64,000 nt of DNA from Archangium violaceum. Lineage in GTDB: Bacteria > Myxococcota > Myxococcia > Myxococcales > Myxococcaceae. The notes below the pieces were generated by a model. The model was given only the letters and a program-made list of their open reading frames with translations, ran no database searches and was not told the origin of the DNA. Shown here in pieces: positions 1 to 9,902 of this stretch (positions within the stretch are counted from its first letter, which is position 1; each line of letters begins with the position of its first letter). The position numbers were made by a program, and so were the translations under genes. The stretch spans positions 7,999,501 to 8,063,500 of the forward strand of contig NZ_CP069338.1 of the NCBI RefSeq assembly GCF_016859125.1, given 5' to 3'.

Positions 1-1
1 G

Positions 2-2341
2 GTGGGAATGATTACAGCTAACTCCTTCATGAAAAGGGAGTTTGGCAAGGCGCTCATTGAAAAGGTTCTACCGCGTGAAGATCTCTTCAAAGTGGTGGAC
101 ACATCGGGAGCATACATTCCAGGGCATGGTACACCTACCGTGCTAATCTTTGGCCGACACCGGAGGCCACATCGCGATTTTGTGCGTGTGGTTATGGGCA
201 AGCGCGGTGAGCCAGGTACCCCCTCTGATCCAACGCGGGGCAAGGTGTGGACGAGCATCGTAGATGAGCATCAAACCCCTGGTGACAGATCTGAGTTTGT
301 GTCGGTAGCAGATGTGCCTCGTGCCACGCTTAACGAACACCCGTGGAGCATAGGTGGTGGTGGGGCAGCGGAGTTGAAGGAGTCGCTTGAGATTGTTTCA
401 ACTGCGCGTTTGGGGAAGATTGCTGACAGTATCGGCATTACTTCCTTTACGTTGGAAGATGAAGTCTACATTCGTACGGCGCGAGCGTGGGCCCGCACTG
501 GTGTTTCGGCGGCGGGGCTGCGTGCGATGGTGACGGGGGATGTCATTCGGGACTGGGGTGTTGGAACAACAGAGATTGCTCTGTTCCCGTATGATGAGGA
601 TTTTCGTCCTTGGAGTGATGCAGCTAGAGACCTCGTTGCTCTTTGGAATTATCGAACCAATCTGAGCAATAATATTTTGTTTGGCGGTAAGACGAAGGTG
701 GAGGGTGGTCTTAAGTGGTTCGAGTACGGACGACTGACCGCAGATAAACTACGGACGCCGTTGTCTATCGCGTTCGCGGAAGTGGCTGCTCACAACCACT
801 TCGTCCTCGACCGTGGGGGGAAGGTCTTCAAACAGACGGCGCCCATCATCAAGCTGCCCGCGCATGCCTCGGAGGCCGAGCACCTAGCGCTGCTCGCCCA
901 ACTCAATTCGTCCAGTGCCGAGTTCTGGATGAAGCAGGTGTACCAACCCAAGGGCGGGGACAAGATGGGGGATGGCGGGCGGGTCACGGGTGAGCGCTGG
1001 GAGGAGCGTTACCAGCGCGATGGGACCAAGTTGAAGTCCTTTCCGGTCGCGTCGCCACGGCACCCGCAACTTGAGGCATTCGCCGCCGCTTTGGATTCCC
1101 TGGCGCGTGAGCGGGTCGAGGATGGTGCGGAGGTTTGCGTTGAGCGCCATGCGGGTGAGGGGGTCGAGAAACTGCGCGCTGCACTCCAGTCGCGCCGGGA
1201 TCGGGATCTGCCCCGCCTGTTTCGGATGGTGGGTCTCCAGGAGGAACTCGATTGGCTCTGCTATCGCCTCTACGGCCTTGAGCCAGACATTGAAGTGCGC
1301 GGCCCCGAGGAGGTGCCGGCGCTCGTTCCCGGTCAGCGCCCGTTCGAACTTGTGCTTGCACGGCAAGATGCCGAGCGCCGGGCTGTCCTCGCCTCGGGGG
1401 GTGAGCCGGATGAGACGCCCACCTCCTGGTTCGAGCGCCATGGCTGGGAGCCGGTGTCTTCTGTGAACGCCATCGGGGATGAGCTCGAGCGGCGTGTCAT
1501 CGAGGAGCGCTTGGCGCGTACCGCGGCCAACCGCAAGCTCGCCCTGATCGAGCAGCCGGTCTTCAAGCGACGCTGGTATCGCCCGGACCATGTCGACGAG
1601 GAGCGGCAGGCGCTCGAAATCTATCTCTCGGATCGGATGGAGGCATGGGTCCGGGAGCGCATGGCTCCATTCACCCTGAGGCAACTCGTTGCGGCCCTGC
1701 AAGCGGACGCGGGGGTGCTCTCCGCCGCTGAGTGTCTCGCCGACAGCGCCCAGTTCGACTTGGAGGCTCTGCTCGCCGAGCGCCTGCGCGCAGACAGCGT
1801 TCCCAATAATAAGCAACACATTTTCAAGCCCTCGGGTCTCGACAAACGCTCCGCTTGGGAAACGACTTGGGAGATGCAGCGTCGCGAGGACGCTGGGGAG
1901 AGGGTGACGCCTCCAGTGCCTCCCAAGTACGTCTCCGCCGACTATCTCCGTCCCGAATACTGGTCCCTGCGCGGAGCGCTTGACGTTCCCCAGGAACGCT
2001 TCATCGTGTTCACCGAGGTGCCCGGTCGTGACGGTGCCGAGTTGCTGTACGGCTGGGCCGGCTGGACGCCGCGGCAGCGGGCCAAAGTGCTCATTGAGTT
2101 GGATGAGGAGTCAGAGGGCAGTGGCATTCCGGTGGCCGATCGGTACGGCCTGCTGTACGGCGCGCAGTTCCTCGTGCCGTACGTGGCCTGGGAATCCAAA
2201 GATGCGGCCGCCGAGTTCGACGCCGTGGTGAAGAGCCTCGTCGGCAAGGACGGCGTCACCGAGAAGATGCTGGCGGAGTGGGCCGAGCGCTTCCCTGCCT
2301 CCCGCCCACGTAACCCGAGAACTCGCAGGAGGACTGCGTGA
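2..2341 (+). CDS. pglX: PglX, BREX type 2 DNA methyltransferase, 5'-truncated by the window edge
   Basis: This is the C-terminal 779 or so residues of the adenine-specific methyltransferase of BREX type 2, which marks host DNA for self/non-self discrimination. The frame is already open at base 2 and the real start lies upstream, so the GTG at base 2 is not a start. The segment MITANSFMKREFGK is the stretch that normally follows the NPPY catalytic motif in PglX proteins; the SAM-binding and NPPY motifs themselves are outside the window. The rest matches the long target-recognition and C-terminal region, ending with a YLRPEYWSLRG-type block typical of the family. The stop overlaps the start of pglY by the sequence GTGA, so the two are translationally coupled. 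The first ~800 bases look less GC-rich than the remainder, as recognition regions often do. pglW, expected in this system, would lie upstream. Confidence 0.88.
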   Translation: MGMITANSFMKREFGKALIEKVLPREDLFKVVDTSGAYIPGHGTPTVLIFGRHRRPHRDFVRVVMGKRGEPGTPSDPTRGKVWTSIVDEHQTPGDRSEFVSVADVPRATLNEHPWSIGGGGAAELKESLEIVSTARLGKIADSIGITSFTLEDEVYIRTARAWARTGVSAAGLRAMVTGDVIRDWGVGTTEIALFPYDEDFRPWSDAARDLVALWNYRTNLSNNILFGGKTKVEGGLKWFEYGRLTADKLRTPLSIAFAEVAAHNHFVLDRGGKVFKQTAPIIKLPAHASEAEHLALLAQLNSSSAEFWMKQVYQPKGGDKMGDGGRVTGERWEERYQRDGTKLKSFPVASPRHPQLEAFAAALDSLARERVEDGAEVCVERHAGEGVEKLRAALQSRRDRDLPRLFRMVGLQEELDWLCYRLYGLEPDIEVRGPEEVPALVPGQRPFELVLARQDAERRAVLASGGEPDETPTSWFERHGWEPVSSVNAIGDELERRVIEERLARTAANRKLALIEQPVFKRRWYRPDHVDEERQALEIYLSDRMEAWVRERMAPFTLRQLVAALQADAGVLSAAECLADSAQFDLEALLAERLRADSVPNNKQHIFKPSGLDKRSAWETTWEMQRREDAGERVTPPVPPKYVSADYLRPEYWSLRGALDVPQERFIVFTEVPGRDGAELLYGWAGWTPRQRAKVLIELDEESEGSGIPVADRYGLLYGAQFLVPYVAWESKDAAAEFDAVVKSLVGKDGVTEKMLAEWAERFPASRPRNPRTRRRTA

Positions 2342-5300
2342 ACATCTCCGAAGCCTACAACCTGCCCAGCCGCGAGGACCTCACGGCGCTTGGATTCGTG
2401 GTCCGGCTCGACGTGCCAGGCCAGGAGGAGAAGCGTCGGCTGGTGGACGAGTACGTCTTCACCCCCGCGGTGCGTCAGTCGCTCCCCGTCATCTTCGAGG
2501 GCATGCGCCATGCGCTCGCGCGGGGCGAGCCGCTCGGCCGCTTCATCCACGGCTCGTTCGGCTCCGGCAAGAGCCACTTCCTCTCCATGCTGGGCATGCT
2601 GCTGGAGGACGAGCCGCTCGCCTGGGGCAAGCAGGACGCGCTGGTTCGCGAGTTGGAGGGGCAGCACCGCGCGTGGGTGCGCGACGCGAAGCTGCTCACG
2701 GTGCGGTTGCACATGCTGTCGGAGGCGGGCGGCAGCACCTTCGACCGGGCCATCTACGAGGCGTTCAACCGGGCCCTAGCGCGGCACGGCAAGCCCGCCT
2801 TCGAGTTCCTCCACGTGCAGGGCGTGCTCGATGAGGCCCGCCTGGAGGCCGAGCGCTACGGGGCTGCCTTCTGGCGCCACCTGGAGGACGCGGGGGTGGT
2901 GGGCTCGCAGGAGGACTTCGAGGCGCTGGCCACCGGCACGCCCGAGGAGCGCGAGTCCCTGGCTCGTGCTCTGCTCCAGTTCAAGGGCCGGGACGCGGCG
3001 AGCGCCGGGGTGGACTCCAACTGGGGCGAGGGGCTGCGCCGGCTGACGGCCCACGCGAAGCAGCACGGGTTCGGCGGCGTCGTCTTCCTGGTGGACGAGT
3101 TCCTCCTGTGGCTGAGCGACAAGGCGGTCACCGAGTTCAAGGCCGCCATCAACCAGCTCACGGTCATGGTGGACCACTCCGGGGGGAAGCGGGCGGTGCC
3201 GGTGTTTGCCTTCATCGCCCGGCAGCGCAACATCCAGGAGTTCTTCCCGGACCTGACGTACGACCACGAGCTGCACGAGCACCTGCGCCACCACACCAAG
3301 CGCTTCGAGGAGACGATGCTCCAGGACGTGGAGCTGCGGCACATTTGCCGCGAGCGCATCCTCAAGCCGCGCAAGCCGGAGGCGGTACGGGCCGCGGTGC
3401 AGCAGCTCTCCGAGACGCAGAAGAAGGTGCTCCCCGTGGTGCTCCAGGGTGCAGACGTCGACTACCTCAAGGACGTCTACCCATTCCATCCCGCGCTCAT
3501 CGAGATGCTCATCGACGTGTCGAGCCTCCTGCAGCGAGAGCGCACCGCGCTGCGGCTGCTCTATGAGCTGCTGGTGCTACACAACCCCACGCTGGAGCTG
3601 GGCAAGCTGCTGCCGGTGGGGCGGGCCTTCGATGCGCTCTTCCCGCCCAGCGGGGTGGAGGCGGGCAAGGGCGCGGACGACCTGAAGGCCATCCACCGTC
3701 TCTTCTACGAGAGCTTCCGCCCGGCCATGGACGCGCTGCTGCGCGACGCCCAGGAGTCGGGCGGCACCTTCGACGAGCGACGCCGCCGGGTGCTGGAGGA
3801 GATCGTCAAGACGGTGCTTCTGGCCGAGGCGTCTCCGCGCCTGAAGGGCCCGGGTCTCACGGTGCGCAAGCTCGTGCTGCTCAACGATTCGGAGGTAACG
3901 GGGGAGACGGATCGCAGCCGCATGGCGATGGTGGCGGAGGATCTGCTCCAGCTCAGCCGGCGCGTGGGGGCGTTGCAGCTGTCGGGTTCAGGGGTGGAGG
4001 CGGTGGTATCGGTGGTGCTGCGGGGCGCCAACTTCGGCGAGCTGCTGGAGCGGGCGCGGGGTCGCACCGGCGGCGAGCACACGCGCTATGCCACCTTCTT
4101 CTCCGTCTTCACCGAGGTGCTCGGCCTGTCGAAGACGTCCGGCTTCCGGGAGCTGTCCGAAGGCCAGGAGGGTGACTTCAAAGTGAAGTGGCGGGGCACG
4201 CAGCGGCGCGGCTCGCTGAAGCTGTGCAACGTTCGTCTGCAGCCGCACGCCGCCTTCCAGCCGGGCCCGGGGGACGAGTTCCGTATCCTCGTGGACCATC
4301 CCTGGGACGAGGCCGGTCATACGGTAGAGGAGGACCGGCAGCGCGCCCGGGACGTCACCCGGCGCAGCGGGACGGCCTGGACGGTGTGCTGGCTGCCGCG
4401 TCACCTCACGCCTCTGGAAATGGGGGTACTCAAGGACCTGGCTGCAGTGCGCTTCCTGCTCACCTCCGAGGGGCAGGAGGATCTGCTCGCCAATCTCTCG
4501 CTCACGGACCGTCAGAGCGTGTTGGATCGCGCGCGCACGCACGAGTCCAACCTGCTGCGCTCTTTCCAGGAGACGCTGAAGATTGCCTACAAGGACCACG
4601 GTCAGGTCGAGGCCCTCGCGGCGGACGTGTCCACGGAGCTGACGAGGCCAGAGCTAGCGGAGAATCTCGAGCAGCTCGGCGCTGCCCTCCTGGCCCGGCG
4701 CTACCCGCAGCACCCCACCTTCCTTTCCGAGCCGCGGGTGGATGACTTGCAGGTACTCTGCGACTGGATGGTGCAGGCGCACGAGTCGGGTGCTCCCCTG
4801 CCGTTCAACGAGCAACAGGGCAAGGTGCTCAAGAACCTGGGCGGGCCGCTGGAACTGGTGGAGCTGGGGCAGACGCGGGGCACCCTGCGGCGCGACACGC
4901 GCTACATCAAGGGAGTGCTGGAGGCGGCCACCTCGGAGACGCTCATGTGGGGCGCGGTGGACCAGCGGCTGGAGGAGAACTTCGGTCTGCCTCCGTCGGT
5001 GCGGTGTTTCTTCCTGGCCTTCTTCGCGCGGGCGTATGGCTATCGCGTGCTGGAGGGAGCGCAGGGGAGCCCCTGGGAGCCGCGGGTGGAGTCGTCGGTG
5101 CGCGCCAACCTGAAGCTGGTGCGCGCGCCGCTGCTGTCCGTGGCCGTCTGGGGCCAGACGCTGGATCTCGCGAAGTCCCTGTTCGAACTGCAGCGCCCTG
5201 GTCAGCGGACGCTGGGAGAGCAGGACAAGCTGGTCAACACACTACGCCAGGAGGGAGAGCGGCGCCGCGGGGCCCTCTTGGGCGTGCGCGAGCGGCTGGT

Positions 5301-5964
5301 TCATCTCGGGGTGGGGGGCAGCCCGCGCGTGGTGGAGGTGGACGAGGCCATTCTCCGCCTCAAGCCGCTGGTGACGCCCGGCATGGAGCCGCATGCCCAG
5401 CTCGAGGCGCTGCTCCAGGCGTGGGCCAGGGAGAAAGGGGATGCTGCACGTGTGGTGGTGCAGCGTGCGGAGGAGATGCAGCGGGCGCTCGAGAGCCTGA
5501 GCGACAGCCTTCGCTCCAAGCTGGAGACGGTGGCGGGCAAGGTGCCGCAACACGAGGTGTCGGCGCGCGCCTGCCTGCGGAGCCTGGGCGAGCTCCTTGG
5601 TGCGAGCGAGCTGGCGAAACCCTTGCGCAAAGAGGCCGTGGAGGCGTGGAACCGGGAGGCGGATGCGCATCTCTCGCGCATCCTGGATGCACTGGCCTCG
5701 GCTCAGACTCGCGAGGTGGTGACGCCTTCTGGCGGTGCTTCGGGGAGCGCTACGCCCATCCAGAGCGTCTCGAGTTCGCAGCAGCAGGTGTCGTCGGACT
5801 TCGGATCGGCTCCGGGCCCCATGCGGGAGGTGGTGCTGGAGGGCGTACGGGTGCGGCTCGGGGAGCGGGCCGAGCTCGATTCTCTCTGGGCCTCGTTGCA
5901 GACGCGGCTGGCGAAGCTGGAGCCGGGCGTGGTGGAGATCGACGTCGTGGTACGGAGGAAATAG
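2338..5964 (+). CDS. pglY: PglY, BREX type 2 large ATPase
   Basis: A 1208-residue P-loop ATPase that holds the place of BrxC in BREX type 2 and is needed for phage exclusion; its molecular step is not settled. The Walker A motif GSFGSGKS is at residues 72-79, and a hydrophobic Walker B strand ending in LVDE is near residue 250. The remainder is long and helical, with a low-complexity Ser/Gly/Gln linker near the C terminus, the expected size for PglY. The GTG start at 2338 is chosen because it overlaps the pglX stop. PglZ begins 3 bases after the stop. Identification rests on the motif pattern plus the diagnostic gene order pglX-pglY-pglZ-brxD-brxHI. Confidence 0.9.
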   Translation: MNISEAYNLPSREDLTALGFVVRLDVPGQEEKRRLVDEYVFTPAVRQSLPVIFEGMRHALARGEPLGRFIHGSFGSGKSHFLSMLGMLLEDEPLAWGKQDALVRELEGQHRAWVRDAKLLTVRLHMLSEAGGSTFDRAIYEAFNRALARHGKPAFEFLHVQGVLDEARLEAERYGAAFWRHLEDAGVVGSQEDFEALATGTPEERESLARALLQFKGRDAASAGVDSNWGEGLRRLTAHAKQHGFGGVVFLVDEFLLWLSDKAVTEFKAAINQLTVMVDHSGGKRAVPVFAFIARQRNIQEFFPDLTYDHELHEHLRHHTKRFEETMLQDVELRHICRERILKPRKPEAVRAAVQQLSETQKKVLPVVLQGADVDYLKDVYPFHPALIEMLIDVSSLLQRERTALRLLYELLVLHNPTLELGKLLPVGRAFDALFPPSGVEAGKGADDLKAIHRLFYESFRPAMDALLRDAQESGGTFDERRRRVLEEIVKTVLLAEASPRLKGPGLTVRKLVLLNDSEVTGETDRSRMAMVAEDLLQLSRRVGALQLSGSGVEAVVSVVLRGANFGELLERARGRTGGEHTRYATFFSVFTEVLGLSKTSGFRELSEGQEGDFKVKWRGTQRRGSLKLCNVRLQPHAAFQPGPGDEFRILVDHPWDEAGHTVEEDRQRARDVTRRSGTAWTVCWLPRHLTPLEMGVLKDLAAVRFLLTSEGQEDLLANLSLTDRQSVLDRARTHESNLLRSFQETLKIAYKDHGQVEALAADVSTELTRPELAENLEQLGAALLARRYPQHPTFLSEPRVDDLQVLCDWMVQAHESGAPLPFNEQQGKVLKNLGGPLELVELGQTRGTLRRDTRYIKGVLEAATSETLMWGAVDQRLEENFGLPPSVRCFFLAFFARAYGYRVLEGAQGSPWEPRVESSVRANLKLVRAPLLSVAVWGQTLDLAKSLFELQRPGQRTLGEQDKLVNTLRQEGERRRGALLGVRERLVHLGVGGSPRVVEVDEAILRLKPLVTPGMEPHAQLEALLQAWAREKGDAARVVVQRAEEMQRALESLSDSLRSKLETVAGKVPQHEVSARACLRSLGELLGASELAKPLRKEAVEAWNREADAHLSRILDALASAQTREVVTPSGGASGSATPIQSVSSSQQQVSSDFGSAPGPMREVVLEGVRVRLGERAELDSLWASLQTRLAKLEPGVVEIDVVVRRK

Positions 5965-5967
5965 CCG

Positions 5968-8556
5968 GTGCACGAGGCCCTGCTGCGCAAGATCATCGAA
6001 CTGGCCGGTGGCCCGGCCGAGCGGGGCTATGTCCTGGCGCTCGATGGTGAGTTCCTGAGTGGCGTCCCGGAGCGGCTGGACTTCCCGCGTTACAGCTACA
6101 CGGTCTGCCGGCCCGGCTCAGAGCTGGGGCTGCGCCGCCTCATCCTCCGCGCCGGGGGGGAGCCCTTCATCGCGTTGCTGGGGGAGAAGCTGGCGCGGAA
6201 TCTTCCGGCGGACCTCTTGCGCCGTTCCCGGGGGAAGCGCGTCCACTCGGTGGACGTGAACGATGTCCTGACGTTGGCACTCCGCACGCCGGTGGTAGGG
6301 GCGGACGCGGAGACCAAGGAGCTGGCCCTTCGGTATGTGAACGAGCTGCGCGACGCCATGCGCGGGCGCACGCTGCCGACGGTCATCGACCGGCGGATGC
6401 TGGACGAGTTGCTGCTGGATGCGTGCGTGGACGCGCGCATCCGGAGTGTGAAGGCGGGGCGGTTGCTCGCCAACTGGCTGCGCGAACTTCCCCGTGGGGA
6501 GCCTGCGGTGATGAGCCTGCTGCGGCGCACCCTTCCCACGCTTCATGGGGGCGAGGGGCGCGTGCTGGCCTGGGCCCTGGAGGAGCCGCGGAACCGGTTG
6601 AGCGCGCTGGTGGTGCATGGGGCGTTGCTGGAGATTCCGGAGGAGATGCCCCCCAGCGTCTGGGGGTTGCTCCAGGGCGTGGATTCGCACTCCACGGTGC
6701 AGCTCACCCCCGAGTCCTTCCGGGCGACGGTGAAGGGCCTGGCCCAGGATGCCCTGGAGGAATTGGGTGACCAGGCGGGCGCGTTCCTCAGCAAGGCGGA
6801 GAGCCTTGGCCGGAGCCACCTCACGCCGAAGGTGCTGGAAAAGAGCCGGTTGCTCCCCCTGGGACTGGAGGTGCGGTTGCGCAGGTTGGCGGAGCAGGCC
6901 GCCCGCGGCGAGCCCATTCCTGGTGCGGAGGTGGACGAGCTGCGGACGCACCGGGCCACCCGGCACAAAGAGGGCGAGCTGCGGGTGTTGGAGGAGATGG
7001 CGCGCCTGAGCCGCTACCTCGAGGAGCCTCCTTCCGTGGAGGAGGATGTGGCTACGCGCGTCCGGCGCTACCAGGAGAGCGGAGCCTTCGCGGACTGGGC
7101 CGCCCTACGCCTGCGCCGTGCTCTCGCCAATACGGCCGAGCTCCAGAAGGAGGCCCAGGCTGTGCTGTCGCAGTACCGCGCGAGGCGGGATGAGGAGAAC
7201 CTGGCCTTCGCGCGTCTGCTGGCGGGTGGTTACGTGCGCGCCCTGCATGCACCGGGTGTGGTGCCTCTGCACCGCATGTGGGGCGAGGTGGCGGCCCGGG
7301 CTCAGCAGACGCCGCTGTACGTGGTGGTGCTGGACGGCTGCAGCTACCCCGTCTTCCTCGAGCTGCTGGACGAGCTGGCCCAGGAGCCGCTGGAGCCCAT
7401 CGGACTCGTCGAGTTGGAGTCGGCGCGCCTCGAACGAGCGCACGGCATGCCCGCGCTCGCCCCGCTGCCTACGGTGACGAGCCACGCCCGGGGAGCGCTT
7501 TTCCTTGGGGAGATTCCGAGAGACCCCTTCCGTGCCGAGCTGCTGTGGCGCGAGCAGGAGGAGCGTGTCACGGACCCGGCCCGCTTCCGTCAGAACGAGG
7601 CACTGGGGGCCCGCTCCCGGCGCCTGTTCCTCAAGGGAGACCTGGCGGATGGGGCCCAGGCGCTCCGGGCTGCTCTGGGAGACGCCTCGCTGGAAGTGGT
7701 AGCCGCCGTCTTCAACGCGGTGGACGACCAGATCGGCTCGGCCAACACGGGGGCGGCCTTCCGGGTGCGCGCGGCGGACATCGCCGGCTTCATCCCCAGC
7801 CTCAAGGCGGCCCTCTCCGCCGGGCGTCGTATCCTGCTGACCGCGGACCACGGGCATACGCCCTTTTGGACGCGCGAGCTGCACGCGGGCGCTGGCGCCT
7901 CGGCCCGGTGGAGTGAGCTTCCGGATGGGGCCACGCCCCCGGAGGGTTTCATCGCACTGGAGCTCGAGGGGCTGGGCGGCACGCCCGGGCGGAAGGCATT
8001 CGCGTGGAAGATGGGAGTGCACCTGGGCTCGCCGCAGGTGGGTTTCCATGGAGGGTGCAGCCTGGAGGAGATGGTGGTGCCGCTGGCGTGGCTCGGCCGG
8101 CAGGGCGTGGCAGCGGACGAGCCGGCCTGGTGGCTCGGGCGGACGCGGCCTCAGGTGGCGGAGGTGGTGGCTCGTCCGGAGCCCCGCCCGGCGCCGCAGC
8201 CGAAGCCGGCCGTGGCCACCGCGACCTCTCGGCTGCAGGGGGACCTGTTCGACGCGCGCGCCACCGTGGCGGCCGTGGCGGCCGGGGCCTCGACATTGGG
8301 ATTGGCCGGGAACGTGCTCGAGCTGCTCGATGCGGCTGAGCGCGCGGCCCTCGTGGTGCTCGCCCAGAACGGGAGCGCCCGGAGCACGGACCTGGCGCCG
8401 CGCATTGGCAAGCAGCCCGGGCGCGTGGCCGGCTTCATGACCCAGCTCAACCGCAAGCTGCACCGGGTGGGCGTGACGTTCTTCAAGACGGAGACGCTTC
8501 CCACCGGTGACGTGCAGTACCATCACATTCCCCAGCCGGGAGCGGAGCGTCCATGA
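5968..8556 (+). CDS. pglZ: PglZ, BREX alkaline-phosphatase-superfamily protein
   Basis: PglZ (862 aa) is the hallmark protein of all BREX types and belongs to the alkaline phosphatase superfamily. The metal-site motifs are visible: VVVLDGCSYP with Asp at about residue 456, and LLTADHGHT with Asp-His at about residues 627-628. The N-terminal half is helical. An Ala/Pro-rich linker precedes a small C-terminal winged-helix-like segment (ELLDAAERAALVVLAQNG), the usual type 2 layout. The GTG start at 5968 lies 3 bases after the pglY stop, and the gene ends in an ATGA overlap with brxD. It acts in the cytoplasm with PglX. No catalytic residue seems to be missing. Confidence 0.92.
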   Translation: MHEALLRKIIELAGGPAERGYVLALDGEFLSGVPERLDFPRYSYTVCRPGSELGLRRLILRAGGEPFIALLGEKLARNLPADLLRRSRGKRVHSVDVNDVLTLALRTPVVGADAETKELALRYVNELRDAMRGRTLPTVIDRRMLDELLLDACVDARIRSVKAGRLLANWLRELPRGEPAVMSLLRRTLPTLHGGEGRVLAWALEEPRNRLSALVVHGALLEIPEEMPPSVWGLLQGVDSHSTVQLTPESFRATVKGLAQDALEELGDQAGAFLSKAESLGRSHLTPKVLEKSRLLPLGLEVRLRRLAEQAARGEPIPGAEVDELRTHRATRHKEGELRVLEEMARLSRYLEEPPSVEEDVATRVRRYQESGAFADWAALRLRRALANTAELQKEAQAVLSQYRARRDEENLAFARLLAGGYVRALHAPGVVPLHRMWGEVAARAQQTPLYVVVLDGCSYPVFLELLDELAQEPLEPIGLVELESARLERAHGMPALAPLPTVTSHARGALFLGEIPRDPFRAELLWREQEERVTDPARFRQNEALGARSRRLFLKGDLADGAQALRAALGDASLEVVAAVFNAVDDQIGSANTGAAFRVRAADIAGFIPSLKAALSAGRRILLTADHGHTPFWTRELHAGAGASARWSELPDGATPPEGFIALELEGLGGTPGRKAFAWKMGVHLGSPQVGFHGGCSLEEMVVPLAWLGRQGVAADEPAWWLGRTRPQVAEVVARPEPRPAPQPKPAVATATSRLQGDLFDARATVAAVAAGASTLGLAGNVLELLDAAERAALVVLAQNGSARSTDLAPRIGKQPGRVAGFMTQLNRKLHRVGVTFFKTETLPTGDVQYHHIPQPGAERP

Positions 8557-9899
8557 CGGTGACGGAGGTCGAAGCTCGCGACATCGTGGCGGCCCTGCGC
8601 ACAGGGGCCGTGCCCAACCGCGGCCTGCACCACTTCGCCACGGGGGTGGATGCCCTCATGCGTGTGGTGGACGAGGAACTGGAGGATGTGGCGCGTGGGG
8701 CGGGCAGCGGCCGCGCCAAGTGGGTGCGCGGCGAGTACGGCAGCGGCAAGACGTTCGTCACGCGCCTGCTGTGCGCGAAGGCTCGGGAGAAGGGGTTCGC
8801 CACCGCGGAGGTGCAGATCTCCATCAACGACACGCCGCTGCATCACCTGGAGACAGTGTACCGCCGGCTGGTGGAGCGGCTGTACACGCCGGCCGAGGGG
8901 GTGGGGGCCTTCCGCGCGGTGGTGGACGGGTGGCTCTTCGAGGTGGGCGAGGAGGTGACGCGCCTCAAGGGGCTGTCCGAGGACGACCCGGCCTTCGCGG
9001 CGGCGGTGGAGGAGCGGCTGGAGGACAAGTTGGCCGAGCTGAGTGCGCGCAACCCGGCTTTCGCACAGGTGCTGAGGGCTTATGCCCGAGCGCAGGCGGA
9101 GGGGGAGATGGGCGTGGCGCAGCAGCTGCTCGGGTGGCTGGGAGGCCAGCCCCATGTGGACCGCAGTGTCACCTCTCGGGCCGGGGTGAAGGGGGCCGTG
9201 GACGGGCAGGCAGCCCTGGCCTTCCTGAGGGGGCTGTTGCTCCTGTTGCGCCAGTCGCGCCACGCGGGGCTGGTGGTGGTGCTGGACGAGGTGGAGACGT
9301 TGCAGCGCATGCCTGGACCCACCCGGGAGAAGGCGCTCAACGCCCTCCGGCAGCTCGTGGACATGCTGATGAATGGCGAGCTGCCGGGCCTGTACCTGGT
9401 GGTGACGGGCACGCCCGAGCTCTTCGAGGGACCCAAGGGGCTCAAGGCCCTCGCGCCCCTCTACCAGCGCGTCTTCACCCGCTTCGACGCGGAGCCACGC
9501 TTCGACAACCTACGGGCCCCCCAGGTGCGCCTGCCGCCCTTTGACGCGGGGCGCTTGCTGGAGGTGGGCCGGAAGGTGCGAGCCCTCTTCCCCTCGCGCG
9601 AGCCCGGGCGCGTGCAGGCAACGGTGGACGAGCGCTTCCTGTCCGCGCTGGTGGAGCGCGTCACCGAGGGCTTCGGAGGCAAGGTGACCGTGGCCCCGCG
9701 GCTCTTCCTGCGCGAGCTGGTGGACGTGCTCGACCGGGTGGATCAGTTTCCCGACTACTCGCCCCACCAGCACTACCGGCTGGAGATGGACGAGGCCAGC
9801 CTACGCCCCGAGGAGCTTTCGGCGCGGCGGGGCACGCCTGCGGTGGAGGAGACTGAAGAGACGCCCGCGCCACGCCCGGCGCGCCGGCTGGAAGGGTAG
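8553..9899 (+). CDS. brxD: BrxD, BREX type 2 ATP-binding protein
   Basis: A 448-residue AAA-type ATPase of the BREX type 2 set. The Walker A motif GEYGSGKT is at residues 60-67, and the Walker B strand LVVVLDEVE has its Asp at about residue 245. A downstream LVVTGTPELF sensor-like segment and a FTRFDAEPRFDNLRAPQVRLPPF block are characteristic of the BrxD family. The ATG start overlaps the pglZ stop in an ATGA junction, and brxHI starts 3 bases after the stop. It is assigned by family features plus its invariant position between pglZ and brxHI. In DISARM and related systems a similar ATPase is absent, which helps to separate the two. Confidence 0.88.
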   Translation: MTVTEVEARDIVAALRTGAVPNRGLHHFATGVDALMRVVDEELEDVARGAGSGRAKWVRGEYGSGKTFVTRLLCAKAREKGFATAEVQISINDTPLHHLETVYRRLVERLYTPAEGVGAFRAVVDGWLFEVGEEVTRLKGLSEDDPAFAAAVEERLEDKLAELSARNPAFAQVLRAYARAQAEGEMGVAQQLLGWLGGQPHVDRSVTSRAGVKGAVDGQAALAFLRGLLLLLRQSRHAGLVVVLDEVETLQRMPGPTREKALNALRQLVDMLMNGELPGLYLVVTGTPELFEGPKGLKALAPLYQRVFTRFDAEPRFDNLRAPQVRLPPFDAGRLLEVGRKVRALFPSREPGRVQATVDERFLSALVERVTEGFGGKVTVAPRLFLRELVDVLDRVDQFPDYSPHQHYRLEMDEASLRPEELSARRGTPAVEETEETPAPRPARRLEG

Positions 9900-9902
9900 G
9901 GC

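Noticed and set aside
884-1819. Long minus-strand frame opposite pglX
   Set aside because: No motifs, no ribosome site, and composition explained by the coding bias of pglX on the other strand.
7105-8526. 473-residue minus-strand frame opposite pglZ
   Set aside because: His/Arg/Pro-rich translation typical of an antisense shadow in a high-GC gene.
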